The notes below the pieces were generated by a model. The model was not told the DNA's origin and searched no databases. It saw only the letters and a program-made list of their open reading frames with translations. The position numbers and the translations under genes are program-made. A stretch of DNA of 21,888 nt from Intrasporangium_A sp039812505 (lineage in GTDB: Bacteria > Actinomycetota > Actinomycetes > Actinomycetales > Dermatophilaceae): the NCBI RefSeq assembly GCF_039812505.1, contig NZ_JBDIAQ010000058.1, positions 1 to 21,888 of the forward strand, in the 5' to 3' direction. Below, piece after piece: positions 1 through 7,115 of the stretch. Within the stretch, counting starts at the first letter, position 1, and each line of letters opens with the position of its first letter.

Positions 1-75
1 GTAGGTGCCGAGGATCAGGTCGTGGCGGCGGGCCGGCGGCTCGCTGCGGACGTCGAGCTCGGGGTCTGCACTCAT
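1..75 (-). CDS. DUF2249-type small protein (N-terminus only, runs off the left edge)
   Basis: Only the first 25 codons are in the window (ATG at 73-75 on the minus strand). The visible peptide starts MSADPELDVRSEPP and continues with RRHDLILGTY. This resembles the N-terminus of DUF2249 proteins (pattern LDVR-x-PP-x2-RH-x-x-I), small proteins often found with hemerythrin-like or nitric-oxide/redox-related genes. An AAGGAG ribosome site lies just upstream and overlaps the stop codon of the preceding gene, with three bases between stop and ATG, so the two are very probably co-transcribed and translationally coupled. Family assignment rests on 25 residues only. Confidence 0.55.
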   Translation of the reverse strand, partial: MSADPELDVRSEPPARRHDLILGTY

Positions 76-78
76 GGG

Positions 79-333
79 TTACTCCTTGGGGGTCGGTGCT
101 TCGGTCGGGTCGGCGCCGGGCTCCGCGGGGAGCCTGGCCAGGAAGTGCATGGCGCCGTTGACCCGTTCCGCGTCGCGGGGACTCGCCTCGCGCAGGGCCC
201 ACCAGGCCTTGGCGGCCAGTCGGCTTGCCGCGTCCGGCTGCCCGGCCTGACCGAGCGCTCGCAACGCCTTCACGAGGACGTCGGTCGTGCCGGCCAGGGC
301 CGCCTCGACGGAGAGGTCTGCGGGGGTGCTCAT
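79..333 (-). CDS. Small conserved hypothetical protein, first gene of the DUF2249 operon
   Basis: An 84-aa soluble, mainly helical, alanine-rich protein (begins MSTPADLSVEAALAG, ends in an acidic/proline tail). I chose the ATG at 331-333 because AGGAG sits seven bases upstream; a TTG further upstream (349-351) lacks such support. No motif for a catalytic site, membrane helix or metal ligand is evident. It is the first gene behind the inverted repeat at 352-380 and is followed after three bases by the DUF2249-type gene, so it probably shares that gene's regulation and process. The function is not recognisable from sequence. Confidence 0.75.
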   Translation of the reverse strand: MSTPADLSVEAALAGTTDVLVKALRALGQAGQPDAASRLAAKAWWALREASPRDAERVNGAMHFLARLPAEPGADPTEAPTPKE

Positions 334-351
334 GCGTCTCCTGTCCTGCAA

Positions 352-380
352 TTAACACGGATGATCCCGTGTTAAACACG
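352..380. promoter_or_regulatory. Overlapping inverted repeats, probable repressor operator
   Basis: A perfect 9-bp inverted repeat, TTAACACGG (352-360) and CCGTGTTAA (367-375) with a 6-bp spacer, lies directly upstream of the leftward operon. A second perfect dyad, CGTGTT-A-AACACG (368-380), shares the right arm, giving three AACACG half-sites. A/T-rich dyads of this size in a G+C-rich genome are typical operators for TetR-type or Rrf2-type regulators. The cognate regulator is not in the window. The spacing does not match the 11-1-11 layout I would expect for NsrR. Confidence 0.7.
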
Positions 381-441
381 TGCAGCCTACCGTAGCGCCG
401 GGCGGCTACCTCCCGGCCCGGGGCCGTGCAAGGGTGGCCAG

Positions 442-1863
442 GTGACGACGGCGGTGGTGGTGGGCAGCGGCCCCAACGGCCTGGCGGCCGCGCTGACGCT
501 GGCCTTGGAGGGGATCGAGGTCACCGTGCTCGAGTCGGCCGACCGGGCCGGGGGAGGGGCCCGCAGCGCCGAGCTCACGCTGCCGGGCCTGGTCCACGAC
601 GAGTGCTCCGGCTTCCACCCGCTCGCCGTGGACACCCCCTTCGCGCGGCGCTTCGACCTGGCCCGGCACGGGCTGCGCTGGCGCTGGGCCGAGCTCGAGT
701 ACGCGCACCCGCTCGACGGTGGCCGGGGTGCAGCGGCCGGCCGGTCCGTGGCCGAGACCGTGGCGGGGCTCGGCGCCGACGGACCCGCGTGGCAGCGGGT
801 CCTCGGTGGCCTGGCGCCTCGGTTCGCCGACCTCGCCGACGACTTCCTCCGCCCGCTGCTGCACCTGCCGCGCCATCCCGTCACACTGGCGCGCTTCGGC
901 GCGGCAGCGCTCCCACCGGCGGCCACCCTGGCCCGGGTCTGGTCGAGCGCGGAGGCCCGGGCCCTGTTCGCCGGGCTCGCCGCCCACGCGCTGCGCCCCT
1001 TCACCGCGCCGCTGTCCTCGGCGATCGGCGTTGCCCTGGGCGCCGCCGCGCACCGGTACGGCTGGCCGGTCGCCGAGGGCGGCTCGGCGGCGATCACCCG
1101 CGCCATGCTGGCTCTGCTCGCGCAGCTGGGCGGGCACGTCGAGACGGGGGTCACGGTCGGCTCGATGACCGAGCTGGGGTCGGCCGACCTGGTGCTGCTG
1201 GACACCTCGCCCGGGGCGGCCGTACGGATCGTCGGCGACGCGATGCCCCCGCGCGTGGCCCGGGCGCTGCGCCGCTACCGGCACGGCCCGGGCGTGTTCA
1301 AGGTCGACTTCGCGGTGCAGGACGGGGTGCCGTGGTCCCACGAGGGCTCGCGCCGGGCCGGGACCGTCCACGTCGGCGGGACGTTCGAGCAGGTGGCCCG
1401 CGCCGAACGGGAGGTCGACCTCGGCCGGATGCCGGAGCAGCCCTTCGTCCTGGTCGGCCAGCAGTACCTCGCCGACCCGAGCCGGTCGTGTGGGGACGTG
1501 CACCCGCTGTACACCTATGCCCACGTCCCTGCCGGGTGGGCCGGCGATGCGACGGCCTCGATCGAGGCGCAGATCGAACGGTTCGCCCCCGGGTTCCGGG
1601 AGCGGGTGCTCGCGCGGCACGTCCGGTCGGTCGGCGCGATCGCGGCGGGCAACCCCAACTACGTCGGCGGCGACGTCGTGGGCGGGGCCAACGACGCGCG
1701 CCAGCTCGTGCTGCGCCCGAGGCCCACGCTGGCGCCGTACCGGCTCGGCGTCCCCGGTGTCTACCTGTGTTCCGCAGCGACCCCGCCCGGGGCCGGGGCC
1801 CACGGCATGTGCGGCTGGAACGCCGCCCGGGCGGCACTGCGCGATCTCGGCTTGGCGCCCTGA
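442..1863 (+). CDS. Phytoene-desaturase-like NAD(P)/FAD-dependent oxidoreductase
   Basis: This 473-aa protein begins with a dinucleotide-binding Rossmann motif, VVVGSGPNGLAAA (about residues 5-17), followed by an acidic residue ending the second strand (VLESADRAGGGARS), which is the FAD ADP-binding signature. The C-terminus carries the second FAD-contacting segment (YLCSAATPPGAGAHGMCGWNAA, written here only as a region near residues 440-462). The layout and length fit the CrtI/phytoene dehydrogenase-related amine oxidase superfamily, in particular the broad PYROXD2-like branch whose substrates are unknown. No carotenoid genes flank it, so a role in carotenoid synthesis is not supported. The start is GTG at 442 with AAGGG about seven bases upstream. 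It is divergent from the operon on its left and convergent with marR on its right. Confidence 0.88.
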   Translation: MTTAVVVGSGPNGLAAALTLALEGIEVTVLESADRAGGGARSAELTLPGLVHDECSGFHPLAVDTPFARRFDLARHGLRWRWAELEYAHPLDGGRGAAAGRSVAETVAGLGADGPAWQRVLGGLAPRFADLADDFLRPLLHLPRHPVTLARFGAAALPPAATLARVWSSAEARALFAGLAAHALRPFTAPLSSAIGVALGAAAHRYGWPVAEGGSAAITRAMLALLAQLGGHVETGVTVGSMTELGSADLVLLDTSPGAAVRIVGDAMPPRVARALRRYRHGPGVFKVDFAVQDGVPWSHEGSRRAGTVHVGGTFEQVARAEREVDLGRMPEQPFVLVGQQYLADPSRSCGDVHPLYTYAHVPAGWAGDATASIEAQIERFAPGFRERVLARHVRSVGAIAAGNPNYVGGDVVGGANDARQLVLRPRPTLAPYRLGVPGVYLCSAATPPGAGAHGMCGWNAARAALRDLGLAP

Positions 1864-1895
1864 CCGGTCCCCTCTGTCCGTGGTCGACAAAGCGT

Positions 1896-1921
1896 CGGTC
1901 CGGTGCGGCCTACCGGGACCG
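1896..1921. terminator. Possible bidirectional terminator hairpin
   Basis: CGGTCCGGT (1896-1904) can pair with ACCGGGACCG (1912-1921), leaving one bulged G and a 7-base loop. It lies in the 126-bp gap between the convergent oxidoreductase and marR genes. No T-tract follows on either side, so termination activity is uncertain. Confidence 0.4.
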
Positions 1922-1989
1922 TCGTCCGGGGACCCGCCCACCGGTGCCGGGTGTCGGTGCGTTCAGCGTCTCGACGTCCCGAGCACGGG

Positions 1990-2508
1990 TCAGAAGTCGC
2001 CCGCGCTGCGGCGCATCCGGGCGAGGATGTCGACCAGGTGCTCGACGTCCTCGCCGGTCAGCCGGGGCCGGCTGAACACCTCGGTGTTGAGGGTCTTCGT
2101 CGCCTTCTCGGCGACCGCTCGCCCTTCGGCGGTCAGGGAGACCACGAGCGCGCGTCGGTCGGCGGGGTGGGCCTCACGTGTCACCAGCCCGGCGGCCTCG
2201 AGCCGGTCGACGGCGTTGGTCACGCTGGTCGGATGGACCTGCAGTCGTGAGGCTACCAGCTTCATCGGCAGCGACCCCCGCTTGCTGAACAGGAGCAGCA
2301 TCAGCACCTCGTAGCGCGCGAAGGTCACTCCGAGGGGCTTGAGCGTGGCCTCGACGCGGGCCAGGGCGATCTGGTGGGCTCGCATCAGGGAGGTGATGGC
2401 CGCCATGCCGGGTGCTGCGTCCTCCCACCCGTGCTCGACCCATTGTTGGCGCGCGCTCGCAATGGGGTCGGCAGGCAGGGCTGGGCGAGGCAGCGTCTCG
2501 GTGGTCAT
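1990..2508 (-). CDS. MarR-family transcriptional regulator, divergent from icmF
   Basis: A 172-aa winged-helix regulator. The recognition region (MKLVASRLQVHPTSVTNAVD) is followed by LEAAGLVTRE and the wing motif HPADRRALVVSLTAEGR, the classic MarR DxR beta-hairpin. I place the start at ATG 2506-2508, not at an in-frame ATG 12 codons upstream. A TACGAT -10 box ends exactly six bases before this ATG and a TGGACG -35 lies 17 bp further up, indicating a leaderless transcript; the upstream ATG would fall inside that promoter. The gene is divergent from icmF with overlapping promoters, so it most likely controls icmF and itself, perhaps responding to an acyl-CoA or carboxylic acid. That ligand is inference. 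Confidence 0.93.
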   Translation of the reverse strand: MTTETLPRPALPADPIASARQQWVEHGWEDAAPGMAAITSLMRAHQIALARVEATLKPLGVTFARYEVLMLLLFSKRGSLPMKLVASRLQVHPTSVTNAVDRLEAAGLVTREAHPADRRALVVSLTAEGRAVAEKATKTLNTEVFSRPRLTGEDVEHLVDILARMRRSAGDF

Positions 2509-2514
2509 GCCGCC

Positions 2515-2543
2515 ATCGTAGATCGGGTTTGCATTGACGTCCA
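2515..2543 (-). promoter_or_regulatory. Promoter of the marR gene (leaderless type)
   Basis: Read on the minus strand: -35 TGGACG (2538-2543), 17-bp spacer, -10 TACGAT (2515-2520), then six bases to the ATG. The predicted transcription start is the A of the ATG itself. The -35 overlaps the -35 of the icmF promoter (2534-2539). Confidence 0.65.
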
Positions 2544-2563
2544 TTATTCGGAAGTCCTAGTAT
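2534..2563 (+). promoter_or_regulatory. Promoter of icmF
   Basis: TTGACG (2534-2539), 18-bp spacer, TAGTAT (2558-2563): a good match to a primary-sigma promoter. The expected transcript start is near 2570, giving a leader of about 30 bases that contains GGAG (2592-2595) before the ATG at 2601. Confidence 0.72.
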
Positions 2564-2564
2564 T
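2543..2564. promoter_or_regulatory. Imperfect 22-bp dyad, candidate MarR operator over the icmF promoter
   Basis: ATTATTCGGA (2543-2552) and TCCTAGTATT (2555-2564) are inverted copies matching at 7 of 10 positions around a 2-bp centre. The dyad covers the icmF spacer and -10 box and touches the marR -35. Binding here would repress icmF and could autoregulate marR. No experimental operator is known to me for this regulator. Confidence 0.45.
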
Positions 2565-2600
2565 TGGGGAGTCAACTGCCCCTGCCACACCGGAGACCCC

Positions 2601-5600
2601 ATGTCCGAGAAGCCGGCCCTCCACGAGCCGAAGCACCACATCCGCATCGTCACCGCCTCGAGCCTCTTCGACGGTCACGACGCCTCGATCAACATCATGC
2701 GCCGGATCATGCAGAGCCAGGGCGCCGAGGTCATCCACCTCGGCCACAACCGGTCGGTCCAGGAGGTCGTCGACGCCGCGATCGACGAGGACGTGCAGGG
2801 CATCGCCGTCTCCTCGTACCAGGGCGGCCACGTCGAGTACTTCGAGTACCTCGTCCAGCTCCTCAAGGAGAACGGCGCGGGTCACATCAAGGTCGTCGGC
2901 GGCGGTGGTGGCGTCATCGTGCCTGACGAGATCGCCCGCCTGGCCAAGTCCGGCGTGCACATCTTCAGCCCCGAGGACGGCCAGCGGATGGGCCTGGTCG
3001 GGATGATCAACTCCGTCATCAAGGTGTGCGACTTCGACCCGTGGGACATCGGCCGCCCGGACCTCGCCGCGATCATGTCCGGCGACCGGGCCCAGGTCGC
3101 GCGGGCCATGACCGGCGCGCAGGAGAACGAGCTGTCGGCCGAGCTCGTCGCTGGCATCCGTGATGCCGCGGCCCAGCGCACCGTGCCCATCCTCGGCATC
3201 ACGGGCACCGGCGGCTCGGGCAAGTCCTCGCTCACCGATGAGCTGGTCCGGCGGCTGCGGCTCGACCAGCAGGACAAGCTGCGGGTCGCCGTCATCGCCA
3301 TCGACCCGACCCGGCGCCGCGGCGGTGGGGCGCTGCTCGGCGACCGGATCCGCATGTCGTCGCTGGACGGCGACCGGGTCATCTTCCGCTCCATGGCCAC
3401 CCGCGGCAAGAGCCAGCTGCCCGACAACCTCGACCAGGTCGTCGACATCGCCAAGGCCGCCGGCTACGACCTGGTCATCCTCGAGACCCCCGGCATCGGC
3501 CAGGGCGACGCGGCGATCGTCGACCACGCCGACGTCTCCCTGTACGTGATGACGCCGGAGTTCGGCGCGAGCAGCCAGCTCGAGAAGATCGACATGCTCG
3601 ACCAGGCCGACGTCGTGGCGATCAACAAGTTCGAGCGCCGCGGCGCCGAGGACGCGATGCGCGACGTGGGCCGCCAGATGGTCCGCAACCGGGAGGCCTT
3701 CGGCAAGGGCCCCGACGACATGCCCGTCTTCGGCACGTCCGCGGCGACCTTCCACGACGACGGGGTCACCGCGCTCTACCAGTGCGTGCGCGACCTGCTC
3801 GCCGAGGCCGGCCTGCCCGTCACGGAGGGCGTGCTGCCGCACGTCACGACCAAGCGGTCGACGCGCATCGCCACCGTCGTGCCGTCCTCGCGGGTGCGCT
3901 ACCTCGCCGAGATCAGCGAGACCGTACGCGGCTACCACTCGCAGACGAAGAAGTATGCCGCCCAGGCCCGCCGGGTCCAGCAGCTCGAGTCGGTGCGGGG
4001 CCAGCTCGCCCAGGCCGGCTCCGACGGCGCCGGCGTCGAGGCCCTGCTCGCCGAGGCCAGCCGCGAGCTGCCCGGCACCGTCGCCAAGCAGCTCGCGGAC
4101 TGGCCCGCGCTCGTGGAGTCGTACTCCGGCGACGAGCAGGTCGTGAAGATCCGCGACAAGGAGATCGTCAACAAGCTCACCCGGGAGTCGTTGTCGGGCA
4201 ACAAGATCCCGCGGGTCGCGCTGCCGCGCTACACCGACCACGGCGAGCTGCTCACCTTCCTGCGCAACGAGAACCTGCCCGGCCACTTCCCCTACACGGC
4301 AGGGGTGTTCCCGTTCAAGCGCGAGGGCGAGGACCCGGCGCGGATGTTCGCCGGCGAGGGCGACCCGTTCCGGACCAACCGCCGCTTCAAGCTGCTCTCC
4401 GAGGGCCAGCCGGCCACCCGCCTGTCCACCGCCTTCGACTCGGTCACCCTCTACGGCCGCGACCCCGACCCGCGCCCCGACGTCTACGGCAAGGTCGGCA
4501 CCTCCGGGGTCTCGATCGCGACCCTCGACGACATGAAGGCGCTCTACGACGGGTTCGACCTGGTCAGCCCGACCACGTCGGTGTCGATGACGATCAACGG
4601 CCCGGCCCCCACGATCCTCGCCTTCTTCCTCAACACCGCGATCGACCAGCAGATCGAGAAGTTCCGCGAGCGCGAGGGCCGCGAGCCGAGCGCGACCGAG
4701 CTGAGCGGCATACGCGCTCATGCCCTGGCGCACGTGCGCGGGACGGTGCAGGCCGACATCCTCAAGGAGGACCAGGGCCAGAACACCTGCATCTTCAGCA
4801 CCGAGTTCTCGCTGAAGATGATGGGCGACATCCAGGAGTGGTTCATCGCGCACAAGGTGCGCAACTTCTACTCGGTGTCGATCTCCGGCTACCACATCGC
4901 CGAGGCGGGCGCGAACCCGATCAGCCAGCTCGCGTTCACCCTCGCCAACGGGTTCACCTACGTCGAGAGCTACCTCGCGCGCGGCATGAGCATCGACGAC
5001 TTCGCGCCCAACCTGTCCTTCTTCTTCAGCAACGGGATGGACCCGGAGTACAACGTGCTCGGCCGCGTCGCCCGCCGCATCTGGGCGGTCGCGATGAGGG
5101 AGAAGTACGGCGCCAACGACAGGTCGCAGAAGCTGAAGTACCACGTGCAGACCTCCGGCCGGTCGCTGCACGCGCAGGAGATGCAGTTCAACGACATCCG
5201 CACGACCCTGCAGGCACTGTGCGCGATCTACGACAACGCCAACTCGCTGCACACCAACGCCTACGACGAGGCCGTCACCACCCCGACCGAGGACTCCGTG
5301 CGCCGCGCGCTGGCGATCCAGCTGATCATCAACCACGAGTGGGGCCTGGCGATGAACGAGAACCCGCTGCAGGGCTCGTTCGTCATCGACGAGCTGACCG
5401 ACCTCGTCGAGGAGGAGGTGCTGCGCGAGTTCGACAAGATCACCGAGCGCGGCGGCGTCCTCGGCGCGATGGAGACCGGCTACCAGCGCGGCCGGATCCA
5501 GGACGAGTCGATGCTCTACGAGCGGCGCAAGAACGAGGGTTCGCTGCCGATCATCGGCGTCAACACGTTCCGGCACCCGCACGACGACGGTGCTCCGAAG

Positions 5601-5837
5601 AAGATCGAGCTGGCCCGCGCCACGGAGGAGGAGAAGGAGTCTCAGCTCGCCCGGGTCCGCGCCTTCCAGCAGGCGCACCAGGACGAGGCGACCCCGGCGC
5701 TCGAAGAGCTGAAGCGGGTCGCCGTCGAGGGCGGCAACGTCTTCGACGTGCTCATGCGGACCGCCCGGGTCTGCTCGCTCCAGCAGATCACCGAGGCGTT
5801 CTTCGAGGTCGGCGGCCAGTACCGCCGCAACGTCTGA
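2601..5837 (+). CDS. icmF: Fused isobutyryl-CoA mutase with G-protein chaperone (IcmF)
   Basis: A 1078-aa coenzyme B12-dependent enzyme that interconverts isobutyryl-CoA and n-butyryl-CoA by radical carbon-skeleton rearrangement, linking valine/branched-acid catabolism to butyryl-CoA metabolism. Residues about 12-145 form the B12-binding domain with the DGHDA motif (His26 as the expected lower cobalt ligand). Residues about 160-400 form the MeaB/ArgK-type GTPase chaperone, with P-loop GTGGSGKS (202-209) and the guanine-specificity motif N342-K-F-E345. The rest is the mutase TIM barrel, including the conserved segments YTAGVFPFKREGEDP and SVSISGYHIAEAGANP. Phe in GVFPF and Gln in GQNTCIF match isobutyryl-CoA rather than methylmalonyl-CoA mutases. 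The length matches known IcmF proteins of about 1090 aa. It is transcribed divergently from marR. Confidence 0.97.
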   Translation: MSEKPALHEPKHHIRIVTASSLFDGHDASINIMRRIMQSQGAEVIHLGHNRSVQEVVDAAIDEDVQGIAVSSYQGGHVEYFEYLVQLLKENGAGHIKVVGGGGGVIVPDEIARLAKSGVHIFSPEDGQRMGLVGMINSVIKVCDFDPWDIGRPDLAAIMSGDRAQVARAMTGAQENELSAELVAGIRDAAAQRTVPILGITGTGGSGKSSLTDELVRRLRLDQQDKLRVAVIAIDPTRRRGGGALLGDRIRMSSLDGDRVIFRSMATRGKSQLPDNLDQVVDIAKAAGYDLVILETPGIGQGDAAIVDHADVSLYVMTPEFGASSQLEKIDMLDQADVVAINKFERRGAEDAMRDVGRQMVRNREAFGKGPDDMPVFGTSAATFHDDGVTALYQCVRDLLAEAGLPVTEGVLPHVTTKRSTRIATVVPSSRVRYLAEISETVRGYHSQTKKYAAQARRVQQLESVRGQLAQAGSDGAGVEALLAEASRELPGTVAKQLADWPALVESYSGDEQVVKIRDKEIVNKLTRESLSGNKIPRVALPRYTDHGELLTFLRNENLPGHFPYTAGVFPFKREGEDPARMFAGEGDPFRTNRRFKLLSEGQPATRLSTAFDSVTLYGRDPDPRPDVYGKVGTSGVSIATLDDMKALYDGFDLVSPTTSVSMTINGPAPTILAFFLNTAIDQQIEKFREREGREPSATELSGIRAHALAHVRGTVQADILKEDQGQNTCIFSTEFSLKMMGDIQEWFIAHKVRNFYSVSISGYHIAEAGANPISQLAFTLANGFTYVESYLARGMSIDDFAPNLSFFFSNGMDPEYNVLGRVARRIWAVAMREKYGANDRSQKLKYHVQTSGRSLHAQEMQFNDIRTTLQALCAIYDNANSLHTNAYDEAVTTPTEDSVRRALAIQLIINHEWGLAMNENPLQGSFVIDELTDLVEEEVLREFDKITERGGVLGAMETGYQRGRIQDESMLYERRKNEGSLPIIGVNTFRHPHDDGAPKKIELARATEEEKESQLARVRAFQQAHQDEATPALEELKRVAVEGGNVFDVLMRTARVCSLQQITEAFFEVGGQYRRNV

Positions 5838-5839
5838 CC

Positions 5840-5880
5840 ACACGGGGGCTCACGGCCGCGAGCGGCCTGCGCCCCCGTGT
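5840..5880 (+). terminator. Nested terminator hairpin after icmF
   Basis: A perfect 10-bp outer stem, ACACGGGGGC (5840-5849) with GCCCCCGTGT (5871-5880), encloses a perfect 6-bp inner hairpin, GGCCGC (5854-5859) with GCGGCC (5862-5867). It starts two bases after the icmF stop codon. There is no T-tract, as is common for actinobacterial terminators. Confidence 0.75.
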
Positions 5881-5908
5881 ACCCCCGAAAGGCTGGTGTG
5901 GTTGTCGT

Positions 5909-6667
5909 ATGCATGTGACGGACGACCTTGGGTATGCCGCCGAGCTGGGTGAGGCCCCGCGGCGCGTCGTGTCGCTGGTGCCGTCCCTGACGGAGGCCAT
6001 CGCCGCGACCTGTCCGGAGGTGCTGGTCGGCGCGACCGACTGGTGCACCCACCCGGCCGGCCTGCAGGTCACCCGGGTGCGCGGCACGAAGAACCCGAAC
6101 CTGGGCACGATCCGGGCGCTCGCCCCCGACCTCGTCGTCGCGAACAAGGAGGAGAACCGCGAGCTCGACGTGCGGCGGCTGCGCGCGGTCGGGGTCCAGG
6201 TCTGGGTGACCGACATCGAGACCGTGCCGCAGGCGCTCGACTCGATGCGGCGGCTGTTCGGCGTCGCACTGCAGGTGGGAGTGCCGGACTGGCTGGAGGA
6301 GGCCGCCCGTGAATGGGGCGGACCGGTGCCGGTGCCGACCGCCCGGATGGCGATCGCGATCTGGCGCGACCCGTGGATGGCCGTCGGGTCGTCCACCTTC
6401 ACCGGCGACCTGGTGGCCCGGCTGGGCTGGCACAATGTGTTGGCCACGCGGCCGCAGCGCTACCCGCACGTGACCCTGGACGACCTCGACCGCGCCGACC
6501 TCGACTTCGTGCTGCTGCCCGACGAGCCCTACGTCTTCACCGAGCAGGACGGGCCCGAGGCGTTCCACCGGGTGCCGACCGTGCTGTGCAGCGGGCGGCT
6601 CCTGACCTGGTACGGCCCGGCAATGGTCGGCGCCCGCGCCGCACTCTCGTCCCTGATCCCGGACTGA
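5909..6667 (+). CDS. BtuF-like helical-backbone metal/corrinoid-binding protein without signal peptide
   Basis: A 252-aa protein of the periplasmic-binding-protein fold used for cobalamin, haem and siderophores (COG0614 type). Characteristic pieces are RRVVSLVPSLTEAI near residue 18, TDWCTHP, GTKNPNLGTIRALAPDLVVANKEENR, and a C-terminal FVLLPDEPYVF region. There is no N-terminal signal peptide or lipobox, so it should stay in the cytoplasm, unlike transporter-associated BtuF; no permease or ATPase gene is adjacent. It follows the B12-dependent icmF by 71 bp, with a terminator between. The ATG at 5909 is the first start in frame; no good ribosome site precedes it (GAAAGG is about 17 bases away). 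Binding of corrinoid is plausible but unproven. Confidence 0.85.
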   Translation: MHVTDDLGYAAELGEAPRRVVSLVPSLTEAIAATCPEVLVGATDWCTHPAGLQVTRVRGTKNPNLGTIRALAPDLVVANKEENRELDVRRLRAVGVQVWVTDIETVPQALDSMRRLFGVALQVGVPDWLEEAAREWGGPVPVPTARMAIAIWRDPWMAVGSSTFTGDLVARLGWHNVLATRPQRYPHVTLDDLDRADLDFVLLPDEPYVFTEQDGPEAFHRVPTVLCSGRLLTWYGPAMVGARAALSSLIPD

Positions 6668-6679
6668 GACCCTCGCGCG

Positions 6680-6827
6680 CCACGACAGCTGCACCTGGTC
6701 CCAGTTCTCGTGGTCGTCGAGGTCGAATGGCCACGACAGCTGCACCTGGTCCCAGTTCTCGTGGTCGTCGAGGTCGAATGGCCACGACAGCTGCACCTGG
6801 TCCCAGTTCTCGTGGTCGTCGAGGTCG
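6680..6827. repeat. 51-bp tandem repeat, 2.9 copies
   Basis: Copies start at 6680, 6731 and 6782, each beginning CCACGACAGCTGCACCTGG; the third ends at 6827, four to five bases short. Copies appear identical. Each unit holds dyad elements (CCACGA pairing with TCGTGG, CAGCTG, and CTGG-TC-CCAG), so an array transcript could fold into hairpins. It fills the gap between the convergent BtuF-like gene and the small membrane protein gene. As 51 is a multiple of three, every frame can stay open; the 17-residue periodic peptides this produces are not in a credible gene. Confidence 0.95.
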
Positions 6828-6847
6828 GACGACGGGGCGCCGAAGCG

Positions 6848-7084
6848 TTACTCCCGCCACAGCTCGTCGTGGGAGGCGCGGGACGAGCCCCGGTGCGGGC
6901 CGCGCCGTCGTTCCCGGCGCAGGCGCAGCTCCAGCGGGACGATGAAGGCCGCCATGATCGCGAGGAAGACGACGATGATGAGCGCGAAGAGGTGACCGGC
7001 TCCGAAGGAGCCGGTCGCGGGCAGCAACGAATGGACGGTCGAAGGCAGCTGGATCGCAGACACGTCCCGATCTTGCCCCGCCAA
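6848..7084 (-). CDS. Small single-pass membrane protein
   Basis: Up to 78 aa. The centre (HLFALIIVVFLAIMAAFIV, roughly residues 31-49) is one transmembrane helix, followed by a strongly basic cytoplasmic segment (RLRRERRRGPHRG) and a short tail. By the positive-inside rule the C-terminus faces the cytoplasm. The start is uncertain: TTG at 7084 gives 78 aa and a GTG at 7061-7063 gives 71 aa; neither has a strong ribosome site. It follows the MBL-fold gene by about 30 bp on the same strand, so the two may be one operon. I do not recognise the family. Confidence 0.65.
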   Translation of the reverse strand: MAGQDRDVSAIQLPSTVHSLLPATGSFGAGHLFALIIVVFLAIMAAFIVPLELRLRRERRRGPHRGSSRASHDELWRE

Positions 7085-7115
7085 GTTGAGAGCCCGATCA
7101 GGGGGCCTCGGGCCG

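Noticed and set aside
1..380. NsrR binding site before the DUF2249 operon
   Set aside because: Tempting from the operon content, but the arms and spacing do not match the 11-1-11 dyad I expect for NsrR, so only a generic operator is claimed.
406..1941. Long minus-strand and alternative plus-strand frames over the oxidoreductase
   Set aside because: Arg/Gly/Ala/Pro-rich shadow translations typical of high-G+C genes; only the frame from 442 has an FAD-binding motif.
2544..5843. A 1099-codon open frame on the minus strand opposite icmF
   Set aside because: It mirrors the third-position G+C bias of icmF, has a low-complexity Val/Leu/Asp/Arg composition, no ribosome site and no recognisable domain; icmF is certain.
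5642..6796. Minus-strand frame joining the FDLDDHENWDQVQLSWP repeats to the antisense of the BtuF-like gene
   Set aside because: The repeat part is periodic only because 51 is divisible by three; the rest is antisense of a well-supported gene, with no start signal.
6668..6847. CRISPR array
   Set aside because: The 51-bp units are directly adjacent with no unique spacers and there are no cas genes.
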